Source of the DNA: CAINVV01 sp037129695
GTDB taxonomy: Bacteria > Bacteroidota > Bacteroidia > Bacteroidales > Prolixibacteraceae
NCBI GenBank assembly: GCA_037129695.1
Contig: JBAXUL010000005.1
Location: 12,856-76,855, forward strand
Direction of reading: 5' to 3'
DNA length: 64,000 bases
Shown here: positions 1-7,394 of the stretch, piece by piece
How positions within the stretch are numbered: position 1 is the first letter of the stretch
Layout: the number at the start of each line of letters is the position of its first letter
Program-made: the position numbers and the translations under genes
Notes under the pieces: model-generated
Seen by the model: only the letters and a program-made list of their open reading frames with translations
Database searches by the model: none
What the model was told of the DNA's origin: nothing

Positions 1-252
1 GAGCATGGACTTGATCCACTGGGATGGAGAAGCACCAATGAAAATGGCGAATGGTGGAGGACCGGAACTCTTCCCGGGTCTTCGGCTCTGATGAAAAGAG
101 ATCCAAGCGGAATTTCATGGGTTATGATAACAAATACCAGTAATTACAAAGGTCCCCATCTGGCCATTGAAATGGACAGGGTGATGTCAGGTACGCTCCG
201 GAAAATCAATAAATGGCCGGATTATAATCTTTTTGATTTCTTTCCCAGGTAG
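1..252 (+). CDS. Serine hydrolase (beta-lactamase/class C-like), C-terminal fragment
   Basis: Frame 1 is open from the window edge to a TAG at 250-252, giving 83 residues of a protein whose start lies outside. It contains WWRTGTLPGSSALM, which resembles the (H/K)TG-LPG-SA segment lining the active site of class C beta-lactamase-like serine hydrolases. A conserved-looking tail (WVMITNTSNY, then a final helix ending in LFDFFPR) follows. Members of this family are usually exported penicillin-binding-like esterases, peptidases or beta-lactamases. Substrate cannot be judged without the SxxK and YxN motifs, which would lie upstream. The family call is fair; the specific function is open. Confidence 0.6.
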   Translation, partial: EHGLDPLGWRSTNENGEWWRTGTLPGSSALMKRDPSGISWVMITNTSNYKGPHLAIEMDRVMSGTLRKINKWPDYNLFDFFPR

Positions 253-372
253 ATTGAGCACGAAATTCCCAGTTTGTATTTGGGTATTGTTACCTTATTT
301 CGTTTATTGCGTATATCAACCCGAGAGCGAAAAGGAATTGCTCTGTATTTAGTCGTATTTAATACAGTTTTT

Positions 373-1683
373 ATGTCGGAATTTGAGGTTTTAATTCCCA
401 AATTGGGTGAAAGTATTCAGGAAGCTACCATCACCAAAATATTTGTAAAGGTTGGGGACAAGGTATCGGAAGATGATCTTCTGTTTGAAGTAGCTACAGA
501 TAAGGTTGATTCAGAAATTCCATCTCCGGTTGCCGGCACCATTAGAGCCATTTTATGTAAACCAGATGAGCTTCTTGCAGTCGGAAAAGTGGCCATGATC
601 ATTGACCTTGAAGGAAAAGATATCGTACTTCCGGTGTCAGATAACAATGAAGTAGTCGTTTCAGAAACTCTTGATGCAAAATCAACTGCAGAAGTACCCA
701 AAATAGTCAAAGAAAAGATGGCTTCTGACCGGTTTCTTTCACCTCTGGTCAAAAGCATTGCGAAAAAGGAAGGTATTACCCTGGATGAACTTGAAAACAT
801 TGAAGGAAGCGGTTTAGGAGGGAGAATTCAGAAATCTGATCTCATTCAGTATATCGAAGACCGCCGATCAGCTTCGCCTAAGGCCTCTTCGCAGCAATTT
901 CCCTCTTCATCCTCCACTGGAAGCGCTCTTTCGGATATCGTCCAGAAGCCTAAAGTATCCATATCGATTGGAGCAGAGGATACAATCATTGAAATGGATC
1001 GCGTCAGGAAGCTGATTGCAGCCCATATGGTAATGTCCAAACAGACCGCACCGCATGTTACCTCATTTGTTGAAGCGGATGCCACTGACATGGTAATATG
1101 GAGAAACCGGAACAAGGATGAATTTCAGGCCAAGTACGGTGAAAAACTTACATTTTTACCCTTTTTTACTGAAGCAGTTGCGAAAGCACTAACAGAATAC
1201 AGGATGATCAACAGTTCTGTTGACGGAGATCAGATCATTCTCAGAAAAAAAATCAATGTGGGCATCGCGGTAGCGACCAACAGCGGCAATTTGATGGTTC
1301 CCGTAATCAGGGAAGCAGATTCTAAAAATTTACTCGGACTTACCAAGGAAATCAATCAGTTTGCAGAAGCGGGCAGGGCCGAGAAACTCACTGCAGATCA
1401 ATTGCAGGGTGGTACGTTTACCATTACTAATTTTGGTTCGTTCGGCAATTCAATGGGAACCCCAATTATTAATCAGCCCCAGGTCGCCATTTTGGCCATT
1501 GGAACCATTGAAAAGAAACCTGCCGTAATCGAAACCGTCACGGGCGATGCCATTGTCGTCAGACACAAAGTCTTCCTTTCGCTTTCCTACGACCACAGGG
1601 TGGTAGACGGTATGCTTGGAGGCAAGTTTTTGCGTCGCGTTGCAGACCTTATTGAAAGCTTCGATTCAAAACGAACGATTTAA
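373..1683 (+). CDS. Dihydrolipoamide acyltransferase (E2) of a 2-oxo acid dehydrogenase complex
   Basis: The 436-residue protein has the three-part E2 plan. An N-terminal lipoyl domain (about 3-77) carries the lipoylated lysine in TDKVDSE (K44). A peripheral subunit-binding domain sits at about 117-155 (FLSPLVKSIAKKEG to GRIQKSDL). A catalytic acyltransferase domain from about 205 ends with SYDHRVVDG (H408, D412), the HxxxDG active site. Acidic and Ser/Pro-rich linkers separate the domains. It transfers acyl groups from E1 to CoA in the cytoplasm. The frame is open back to 274, but the upstream residues are not lipoyl-domain-like, so the ATG at 373 is chosen. The fused E1 follows 24 bases downstream, suggesting one operon. 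No E3 gene is adjacent. Branched-chain rather than pyruvate specificity is inferred from the partner E1. Confidence 0.9.
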   Translation: MSEFEVLIPKLGESIQEATITKIFVKVGDKVSEDDLLFEVATDKVDSEIPSPVAGTIRAILCKPDELLAVGKVAMIIDLEGKDIVLPVSDNNEVVVSETLDAKSTAEVPKIVKEKMASDRFLSPLVKSIAKKEGITLDELENIEGSGLGGRIQKSDLIQYIEDRRSASPKASSQQFPSSSSTGSALSDIVQKPKVSISIGAEDTIIEMDRVRKLIAAHMVMSKQTAPHVTSFVEADATDMVIWRNRNKDEFQAKYGEKLTFLPFFTEAVAKALTEYRMINSSVDGDQIILRKKINVGIAVATNSGNLMVPVIREADSKNLLGLTKEINQFAEAGRAEKLTADQLQGGTFTITNFGSFGNSMGTPIINQPQVAILAIGTIEKKPAVIETVTGDAIVVRHKVFLSLSYDHRVVDGMLGGKFLRRVADLIESFDSKRTI

Positions 1684-1707
1684 TTGTAATTAGCTATTTA
1701 TCTTTAT

Positions 1708-3771
1708 ATGAATAATTTGTATGACCTTATAGTTCCTAATAAATTCTCGATTTTAACCACTGAAAAATCCACCTTGCAGGATTGGTACCATCTGATGGTA
1801 CTTGGCCGTATGTTGGATGAAAAGGCACCTAATTACCTTAAACAGGCAATTGGATGGTCTTATCATGCGCCGTATGCCGGTCATGATGGTATTCAGTTGG
1901 CCATCGGACAGATATTCAATAAGGAAAAGGATCATTTATTTCCATATTACAGGGATTTGCTCACTAATTTGTCTGCAGGCCTTACAGCGAGTGAGATTAT
2001 TTTGAATGGCATTTCAAAGGCAACAGACGTTAATTCAGGTGGGCGCCACATGTCGAACCATTTCGGAAAACCTGCCTGGAATATTCACAATGTATCTTCA
2101 AGTACGGGAAACCATACACTGCATGCTGCAGGTGTTGGTCGTGCAATCAAATATTACAAGAGCGACGGGGTTGCAATCAGTTCTCAGGGAGAGTCTTCTG
2201 TCAGCGAAGGATATGTATACGAGGCCATCAATGGGGCTTCGACAGAGGAATTGCCTGTCATCTTCGTGTTTCAGGACAACGGATATGGTATTTCTGTTCC
2301 TAAAAAGGATCAGACTGCCAATCGAAAAGTGGCGAACAATTTCTTGGGATTCAAGAACTTAAGGGTTATTCATTGCAATGGAAAAGATGTCTTTGATTCC
2401 ATGAATGCCATGGTGGAAGCCAAAAATTGGGTTATTGAGAATCAAAAACCTTGCATTGTGCAGGCTAACTGTATTCGTATTCATTCTCACTCTAATTCAG
2501 ACCGGCATGATTTGTATCGCAACGAGGTAGAATTGAATTATGTGCGTGAGTACGATCCATTGACAAAATTTAAGAGATTATTATTGAGATATGAGCGCTT
2601 TACGCTGGAGGAACTCGTTGCAATAGATGAAAAAGCGAAAGAAGAGGTTAAATCAGCACATCAGCATGCTTTGAATTCTCCGGATCCGGATCCCAAGAGC
2701 ATAGAAGATTTTGTTTACGCAAATGATTATAAATCAGTAAAATATCCTGAAGGAATTCAGGGTACTGAAGAAAAGGGAACCAAGAAAAAATTAATTGAAG
2801 CGATCAATGAGACTTTAAAATCGGAATTTACGCTTAATCCTGACACTTTCATCTGGGGACAAGATATCGCCAATAAGGAAAAGGGTGGTATTTTCAATGT
2901 TTCCAAAGGATTACAGAAAGAATTTGGCAAACAGCGTGTATTCAATGGTCCGATCGCCGAGGATTTTATTACGGGAACTGCGAATGGCATGTCGCGTTAC
3001 AATAAAAAAATCAGGATTGTGGTAGAGGGTGCTGAATTTGCCGATTATTTCTGGCCTGCCATGGAACAGTTTGTAGAAATGACACATGAATATTGGCGAA
3101 CGAACGGTCAATTTGCTCCAAACGTTACCATTCGCCTGGCATCCGGTGGATATATCGGAGGCGGACTATATCATTCTCAGACTATTGAAGGTTCTCTGGC
3201 CTGTTTTCCGGGTATCCGCATTGTTTATCCTTCTTTTGCAGATGATGCAGCGGGTTTGCTTCGTACTTCCTTGCGTTCTGAAGGTCCGACCCTGTTCCTT
3301 GAACCTAAATCACTCTACAATTCTCCAGTTGCTTCTGCTATTGTTCCTGATGACTTTGAAGTTCCGTTCGGAAAAGCAAGAGTTCGTCGCAATGGTTCTG
3401 ACATGACAATCATTACCTATGGAAATACCACCCATTTGTCACTACAGGCCGCTGAAAAACTGATGAATGAAGGATTTGATGTTGAAGTAATTGATATCCG
3501 GTCTTTGATACCGCTGGACAAGGAGAGTATTCTCAGTTCAGTAAAGAAGACAGGAAAAGTATTGATCGTTCACGAAGACAAAGTATTTGGAGGTTTCGGA
3601 GGTGAATTGGCTTCAATTATCAGCGAAGAAGCCTTCGAGTTTCTGGACGCACCCATTCGTAGGGTAGGATCTGCATTTACACCTGTCGGATTTAACAGGA
3701 TCCTGGAAGCAGCTATATTACCTGATATCTCTAAAATTTACGAAGCAGCTTTGCTGTTGTTAAAATACTAG
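1708..3771 (+). CDS. 2-oxo acid dehydrogenase E1, fused alpha and beta subunits (branched-chain type)
   Basis: One 687-residue chain joins E1-alpha (about 1-335) and E1-beta (about 350-687), which are separate proteins in most bacteria. The alpha half shows GGRHMSNHF and the thiamine diphosphate region around residues 155-195 (SSQGESSVSEG, then FQDNGYGISVP). The beta half shows GPIAEDFITGTA, EGAEFADYFWPAMEQ, PSFADDAAGLL and a transketolase C-terminal domain (VEVIDIRSLIPLD). The enzyme decarboxylates 2-oxo acids, probably branched-chain ones, and reductively acylates the lipoyl group of the E2 encoded just upstream. The Asp of the usual GDG Mg-binding motif appears as Gln (SQGE), a departure discussed under findings. 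Fused E1 proteins are well known in Bacteroidota. Family call certain; substrate inferred. Confidence 0.88.
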   Translation: MNNLYDLIVPNKFSILTTEKSTLQDWYHLMVLGRMLDEKAPNYLKQAIGWSYHAPYAGHDGIQLAIGQIFNKEKDHLFPYYRDLLTNLSAGLTASEIILNGISKATDVNSGGRHMSNHFGKPAWNIHNVSSSTGNHTLHAAGVGRAIKYYKSDGVAISSQGESSVSEGYVYEAINGASTEELPVIFVFQDNGYGISVPKKDQTANRKVANNFLGFKNLRVIHCNGKDVFDSMNAMVEAKNWVIENQKPCIVQANCIRIHSHSNSDRHDLYRNEVELNYVREYDPLTKFKRLLLRYERFTLEELVAIDEKAKEEVKSAHQHALNSPDPDPKSIEDFVYANDYKSVKYPEGIQGTEEKGTKKKLIEAINETLKSEFTLNPDTFIWGQDIANKEKGGIFNVSKGLQKEFGKQRVFNGPIAEDFITGTANGMSRYNKKIRIVVEGAEFADYFWPAMEQFVEMTHEYWRTNGQFAPNVTIRLASGGYIGGGLYHSQTIEGSLACFPGIRIVYPSFADDAAGLLRTSLRSEGPTLFLEPKSLYNSPVASAIVPDDFEVPFGKARVRRNGSDMTIITYGNTTHLSLQAAEKLMNEGFDVEVIDIRSLIPLDKESILSSVKKTGKVLIVHEDKVFGGFGGELASIISEEAFEFLDAPIRRVGSAFTPVGFNRILEAAILPDISKIYEAALLLLKY

Positions 3772-3977
3772 TAGTATGGATATGTGCCCTGAATAGTTTG
3801 GCAACTGATTTAACACACAATACATTGGTTGCATGATATACCGGCAATTGATATCAGGAACCAGATTAATTTTAATACCCAGGAGAATAGTTTCACATCA
3901 TCAAAATAGAATAAAAAGGTATTGGCTTCGACGATGTTCGATTCCATGCAGCCTTTAAAAAAACAAATAATATACGC

Positions 3978-4484
3978 ATGAAAAAAATTGCCGTTGTTTA
4001 CAGTTTTAACTCTGTAAAATCAGCTAAAATCGCATTAAAAATATCAGATCATCTGACTTCATTCACGGTAGAGAAAATAAACGTAGAGAGTTGTACAATA
4101 CATGAATTTTCTTCGTTTGACAATTTTGTACTGAGTGTTCCTACCTGGTTCGATGGTGAACTCCCAAATTACTGGGACGAAATATTGCCCGGACTTGAAA
4201 CAATTGATTTCTCAGGTAAAAAGGTGGCTCTTTTTGGTTTGGGTGATCAGAAAAACTATCCCGAGAACTTTTGCGATGCAGTGGGGATATTAGGCGATTT
4301 CTTCGCAGTAAGAGGTGCGACCATAGTTGGCTTTACCTCACGCGACGGATACGATTTTGAGGCATCCAAAGCCTTAAGGGGGGATCAACTGTCAGGGTTG
4401 TTGCTTGATCAGGAAAATCAATCTAAACTTACTGAGGCCAGAGTTTCGAATTGGACCAAACAATTAGAGATCGAATTTAACTGA
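3978..4484 (+). CDS. fldA: Flavodoxin (long-chain type)
   Basis: A 168-residue protein with a flavodoxin fold. The N-terminal KKIAVVYSFNSVKSAKIA corresponds to the FMN phosphate-binding loop, although S-F-N-S replaces the usual T/S-x-T-G-x-T. SVPTWFDGELPNYWDE matches the first FMN-flanking loop (Trp). FGLGDQKNYPENFCDA matches the second loop, with the typical GxGDxxxYxxxFCDA pattern. The approximately 20-residue insertion in the last strand marks it as long-chain. Flavodoxins carry low-potential electrons in the cytoplasm, often replacing ferredoxin under iron limitation. It is monocistronic, with 206 bp upstream in which I see no recognisable regulatory box. Confidence 0.9.
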   Translation: MKKIAVVYSFNSVKSAKIALKISDHLTSFTVEKINVESCTIHEFSSFDNFVLSVPTWFDGELPNYWDEILPGLETIDFSGKKVALFGLGDQKNYPENFCDAVGILGDFFAVRGATIVGFTSRDGYDFEASKALRGDQLSGLLLDQENQSKLTEARVSNWTKQLEIEFN

Positions 4485-4503
4485 GCAAAACCATATTATT
4501 TTA

Positions 4504-4511
4504 TATCTTTG
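4504..4511 (+). promoter_or_regulatory. Putative -7 box for the glucosaminidase gene
   Basis: TATCTTTG matches the TAnnTTTG -7 consensus described for Bacteroidota sigma factors and lies 34 bases before the ATG at 4546. No convincing TTG -33 element is seen at the expected distance, so this is a partial match only. Confidence 0.4.
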
Positions 4512-4545
4512 GGGAACAAAGCGAACAGAAAATTGATATTTTTTC

Positions 4546-5430
4546 ATGCTTAAGTTACTCAAAATTACTCTGTTGATACTAATGGTAGGGATTATCTACG
4601 TGGTGATCAACGAAGTTTCTTCTTACAATTACATTTATCCTGAATATCAGATTAAGTTTGAAGAGATTCATGTTTTAAACAATAAATCAATTCTGATACA
4701 GGATCCCAACATCCTGATTCCCGTCAAATACAGCGGTACACTGAATTTCGACACCATCCCCGAAGAGATCAGAAAAGCAGTTTTCATCAATTTACTCCTT
4801 CCTGCAATTGCCATTGAAAGAGATCGGCTACTGGATGCATTGAATCATATCGAGTTTATCGAGAACCGGATGATTAACAAGAGAAAGCTCAGAACCGATG
4901 ATGTACTGTTTTACAAAAATATGATGGAACAATATGATGCAACATCCATCAAAGATTTGAAAATCAGGGTTTATCCACACCCTGCCAGTCTGGTACTGGC
5001 CCAGGCAATTCTTGAATCAGGATGGGGAACTTCAAAAGTATTTTCAAAAGCCAATAATCCATTTGGCATCATGTCATTTTCCAGTGATGAACCACGCAGA
5101 AAATTCACCAATCCAGAGACACAGACAGAAGTATACGTTAGAAGCTATAGTAATGTCAATCAGTCTGTTGAGCATTACTATTATTTTCTGTCAAAGCTGG
5201 GTTCCTATGAAAAGTTTAGAAAAAAAAGATGGGAGAGGGGTTCCTCCTTTGCATTGGTCAAATTGATGAAAAGTTACCATGAAACCAAAGATTATCCTCC
5301 GTTGGTGGAATCAATCATCAAAACCAATGAACTTGAAAAATATGACAACATAACGATCAGTAAGGACTATTTTCAATACAAAAGGAATTACATGCAGTTG
5401 GTGAAGAGTTATTTTATAGACTACTTCTAA
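4546..5430 (+). CDS. Bax-like membrane-anchored N-acetylglucosaminidase domain protein
   Basis: The 294-residue protein starts with one hydrophobic segment (about residues 4-22, LLKITLLILMVGIIYVV), likely an inner-membrane anchor or uncleaved signal. From about residue 140 it carries a GH73-like glucosaminidase domain of the Bax type: HPASLVLAQAILESGWGTS with predicted catalytic Glu157, then ANNPFGIMSF and VEHYYYFLSKLGSYEKFR. Such domains cleave the glycan backbone of peptidoglycan in the periplasm and work in wall remodelling. The gene stands alone between fldA and mgsA with its own possible promoter. The Bax name is by similarity; enzymatic activity of this subgroup is rarely tested. Confidence 0.8.
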   Translation: MLKLLKITLLILMVGIIYVVINEVSSYNYIYPEYQIKFEEIHVLNNKSILIQDPNILIPVKYSGTLNFDTIPEEIRKAVFINLLLPAIAIERDRLLDALNHIEFIENRMINKRKLRTDDVLFYKNMMEQYDATSIKDLKIRVYPHPASLVLAQAILESGWGTSKVFSKANNPFGIMSFSSDEPRRKFTNPETQTEVYVRSYSNVNQSVEHYYYFLSKLGSYEKFRKKRWERGSSFALVKLMKSYHETKDYPPLVESIIKTNELEKYDNITISKDYFQYKRNYMQLVKSYFIDYF

Positions 5431-5542
5431 TCAATTGAATGATAGAGCAATAGAATAGCCTGTACCTACCATTACATCATGAAATGAACAGAATTTTACC
5501 CATCAAAGTAATCAGGTTATACTTTGAAAAATACATATCTCA

Positions 5543-6019
5543 ATGAAATTTAAAATGAAATCAAAGAAGAAAATAGCAATTGTGGCCCATGACAACAGAA
5601 AACAAGACATGGTGGAATGGGTTAGCTATAACTGGAAAGAACTGGCCCAGCACAGCATGATCTGCACTGGGACCACAGGTAGGCTCGTGGATGAAACCAT
5701 CAGGGCTAAGTGCAAGGAAAACGATGCTGTGCCACCGGAAATTACTAGATTAAAATCCGGTCCACTTGGTGGAGATCAGCAATTGGGTGCTATGATATGT
5801 GAAGGGAATGTTGATCTTCTGTTTTTCTTCTGGGATCCGATGCAGCCGCAACCTCATGATGTAGATGTGAAAGCATTGCTCAGAATCGCTGTGATGTATA
5901 ATATTCCGACGGCATCCAACAGATCAACTGCAGATTTTATTATTTCGTCACCTTTGTTTCACCAGCAGTATGAACCAATCGTAACAGATTATTCAGATTA
6001 CACATTCCGGTCATTATAG
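5543..6019 (+). CDS. mgsA: Methylglyoxal synthase
   Basis: This 158-residue protein converts dihydroxyacetone phosphate to methylglyoxal and phosphate, a bypass of lower glycolysis that relieves sugar-phosphate stress. Diagnostic segments are KKIAIVAHDNRKQDMVEWV, the phosphate-binding TGTTGRL, SGPLGGDQQLGA with the catalytic base Asp78 (Asp71 in E. coli), FFWDPMQPQPHDVDVKALLR with the conserved His/Asp pair, and SNRSTADFIISSP. Length and order match the family throughout. The first ATG is used; a second in-frame Met lies four codons later. It is followed by a strong hairpin at 6041-6095. Confidence 0.95.
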   Translation: MKFKMKSKKKIAIVAHDNRKQDMVEWVSYNWKELAQHSMICTGTTGRLVDETIRAKCKENDAVPPEITRLKSGPLGGDQQLGAMICEGNVDLLFFFWDPMQPQPHDVDVKALLRIAVMYNIPTASNRSTADFIISSPLFHQQYEPIVTDYSDYTFRSL

Positions 6020-6040
6020 CTTTAGAACTTGTTCTAATTT

Positions 6041-6095
6041 AAATGCCTGAAATAGATGATTTACATAGGTTGTAATTCTTCTATTTCAGGCATTT
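6041..6095. terminator. Hairpin between convergent genes mgsA and the TPR gene
   Basis: A perfect 15-bp inverted repeat (AAATGCCTGAAATAG at 6041-6055 and its complement at 6081-6095) encloses a 25-base loop. It lies 21 bases after the mgsA stop and between two convergent genes, so it probably ends transcription from both sides. Only a weak U-rich tail is present. Confidence 0.6.
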
Positions 6096-6210
6096 ACATG
6101 TGCTATTGACACATTTTAATTACTTTACATTTTGTCCTATAATTAATATTATGATAAATAGTGTAAAGGAAGAAAAAGGAGCCAAAGTTTGACTCCTTCT
6201 CAGATGTACG

Positions 6211-7365
6211 TTATTTCATCTTTTCAAATTTGTCCATCATCTTCAAACGATAGTACAAATTCTTTAATTGATCTTTGATGTAGGTATCTTTAGGATTGTA
6301 TTCAACTGCTTTTTCCAGGTATGGAACGGCTTTTGAAAACTCATCATCAGATTTTTTCTTTTCTGCTTCAAATTTGGCTTGTTCGTTGGTTGGAACAGCG
6401 TTTGCAACATCAAATTGCTTTACACCGCGGTTGAAAAAAATAACACCAATGTTATAATATGCGTCAGCGTAATCAGCTTTGACTTTGATGGCAGCTTCAT
6501 ATTCTTTAATTGCATCATCCTGTTTACCCATTTTGTCAAGTGCAATTCCTTTTGCCAGGTAGAATGATGGATTGTCCTTTTCTTTTGCAATGGCTTTGTC
6601 CAGATATACGATGGCATCCTGGGTTTTACCGGTAGTGATGTAATAGTTGATTAATTGCACAAGAATGCTTTGATCTTCAGGATATTTATTGAAAGCCTCT
6701 TTCATGATGTTCACAGATGTCAGCGTATCTCCTTTCAACTGGTATGCACTGATAATCTGAGAATAAGATGATCCCGGATTATAACCGTGTTCTGCAGTCA
6801 ATTTAAAATATTTGATCGCTTTATCGTATTGCTTCGCATTCATGGAAGCAAGTCCGGTATTGTACATGATTGCGGTATCAAGCGTATTGTCGGCTTTGAA
6901 AAGCGGTGTTGCTTCAATATTCAGTACTTTTTCGAAATAATCGCTGGATTGCTCAAACTTCTGGGCCTGAAATGCCTCAATCGCTGCATTGGAAAGTGTA
7001 GGTATAAAACTACTCAACAATTTGATTTTCAATCCGGGAGAACCACCTTTAGGATCTAACTCAACAGCTTTCAAAAAGGATTTATAAGCCTCCTCAAGTG
7101 GATTTTCTACCAATTTCTTGAAATTTTCATCCTTCGACTTGTAAATTGCCTCACAAATTTCGCCTCTGGCCTCCCAGGTGTCTGTCCATCCAATGGTTTT
7201 TTCTGATTTTGGGTTCGCCGGATTGATAGCTTCCTGAATTGCTTCCCATGCTTTGTCTAATTTACCACTCTCTTTGTATGACGTAGCACTGCTTACTTTT
7301 GATTTTTGAGCAAACAAAAATCCATTTACTGAGAGCAGGATCACTACTAAAAGAATTTTTTTCAT
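6211..7365 (-). CDS. Exported tetratricopeptide-repeat protein
   Basis: The 384-residue protein has a signal peptide (KKILLVVILLSVNGFLFAQ; cleavage probably after the Ala-Gln region) and is then almost entirely helical TPR sequence. Canonical repeats are clear at about 160-300: AIMYNTGLASMNAKQYDKAI, ISAYQLKGDTLTSVNIMKEA, YYITTGKTQDAIVYLDKAI and YAAYYNIGV-like units ending with YLEKAVEYNPKD. A periplasmic or outer-membrane-associated scaffold role is likely, but no partner is identifiable. A longer frame starting at TTG 7374 is rejected in favour of the ATG at 7365, which begins the signal peptide. gyrA ends 29 bases upstream on the same strand, so read-through co-transcription is possible. 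Confidence 0.8.
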   Translation of the reverse strand: MKKILLVVILLSVNGFLFAQKSKVSSATSYKESGKLDKAWEAIQEAINPANPKSEKTIGWTDTWEARGEICEAIYKSKDENFKKLVENPLEEAYKSFLKAVELDPKGGSPGLKIKLLSSFIPTLSNAAIEAFQAQKFEQSSDYFEKVLNIEATPLFKADNTLDTAIMYNTGLASMNAKQYDKAIKYFKLTAEHGYNPGSSYSQIISAYQLKGDTLTSVNIMKEAFNKYPEDQSILVQLINYYITTGKTQDAIVYLDKAIAKEKDNPSFYLAKGIALDKMGKQDDAIKEYEAAIKVKADYADAYYNIGVIFFNRGVKQFDVANAVPTNEQAKFEAEKKKSDDEFSKAVPYLEKAVEYNPKDTYIKDQLKNLYYRLKMMDKFEKMK

Positions 7366-7394
7366 TACGAACAATTTTTGATTTAAATTATTAA

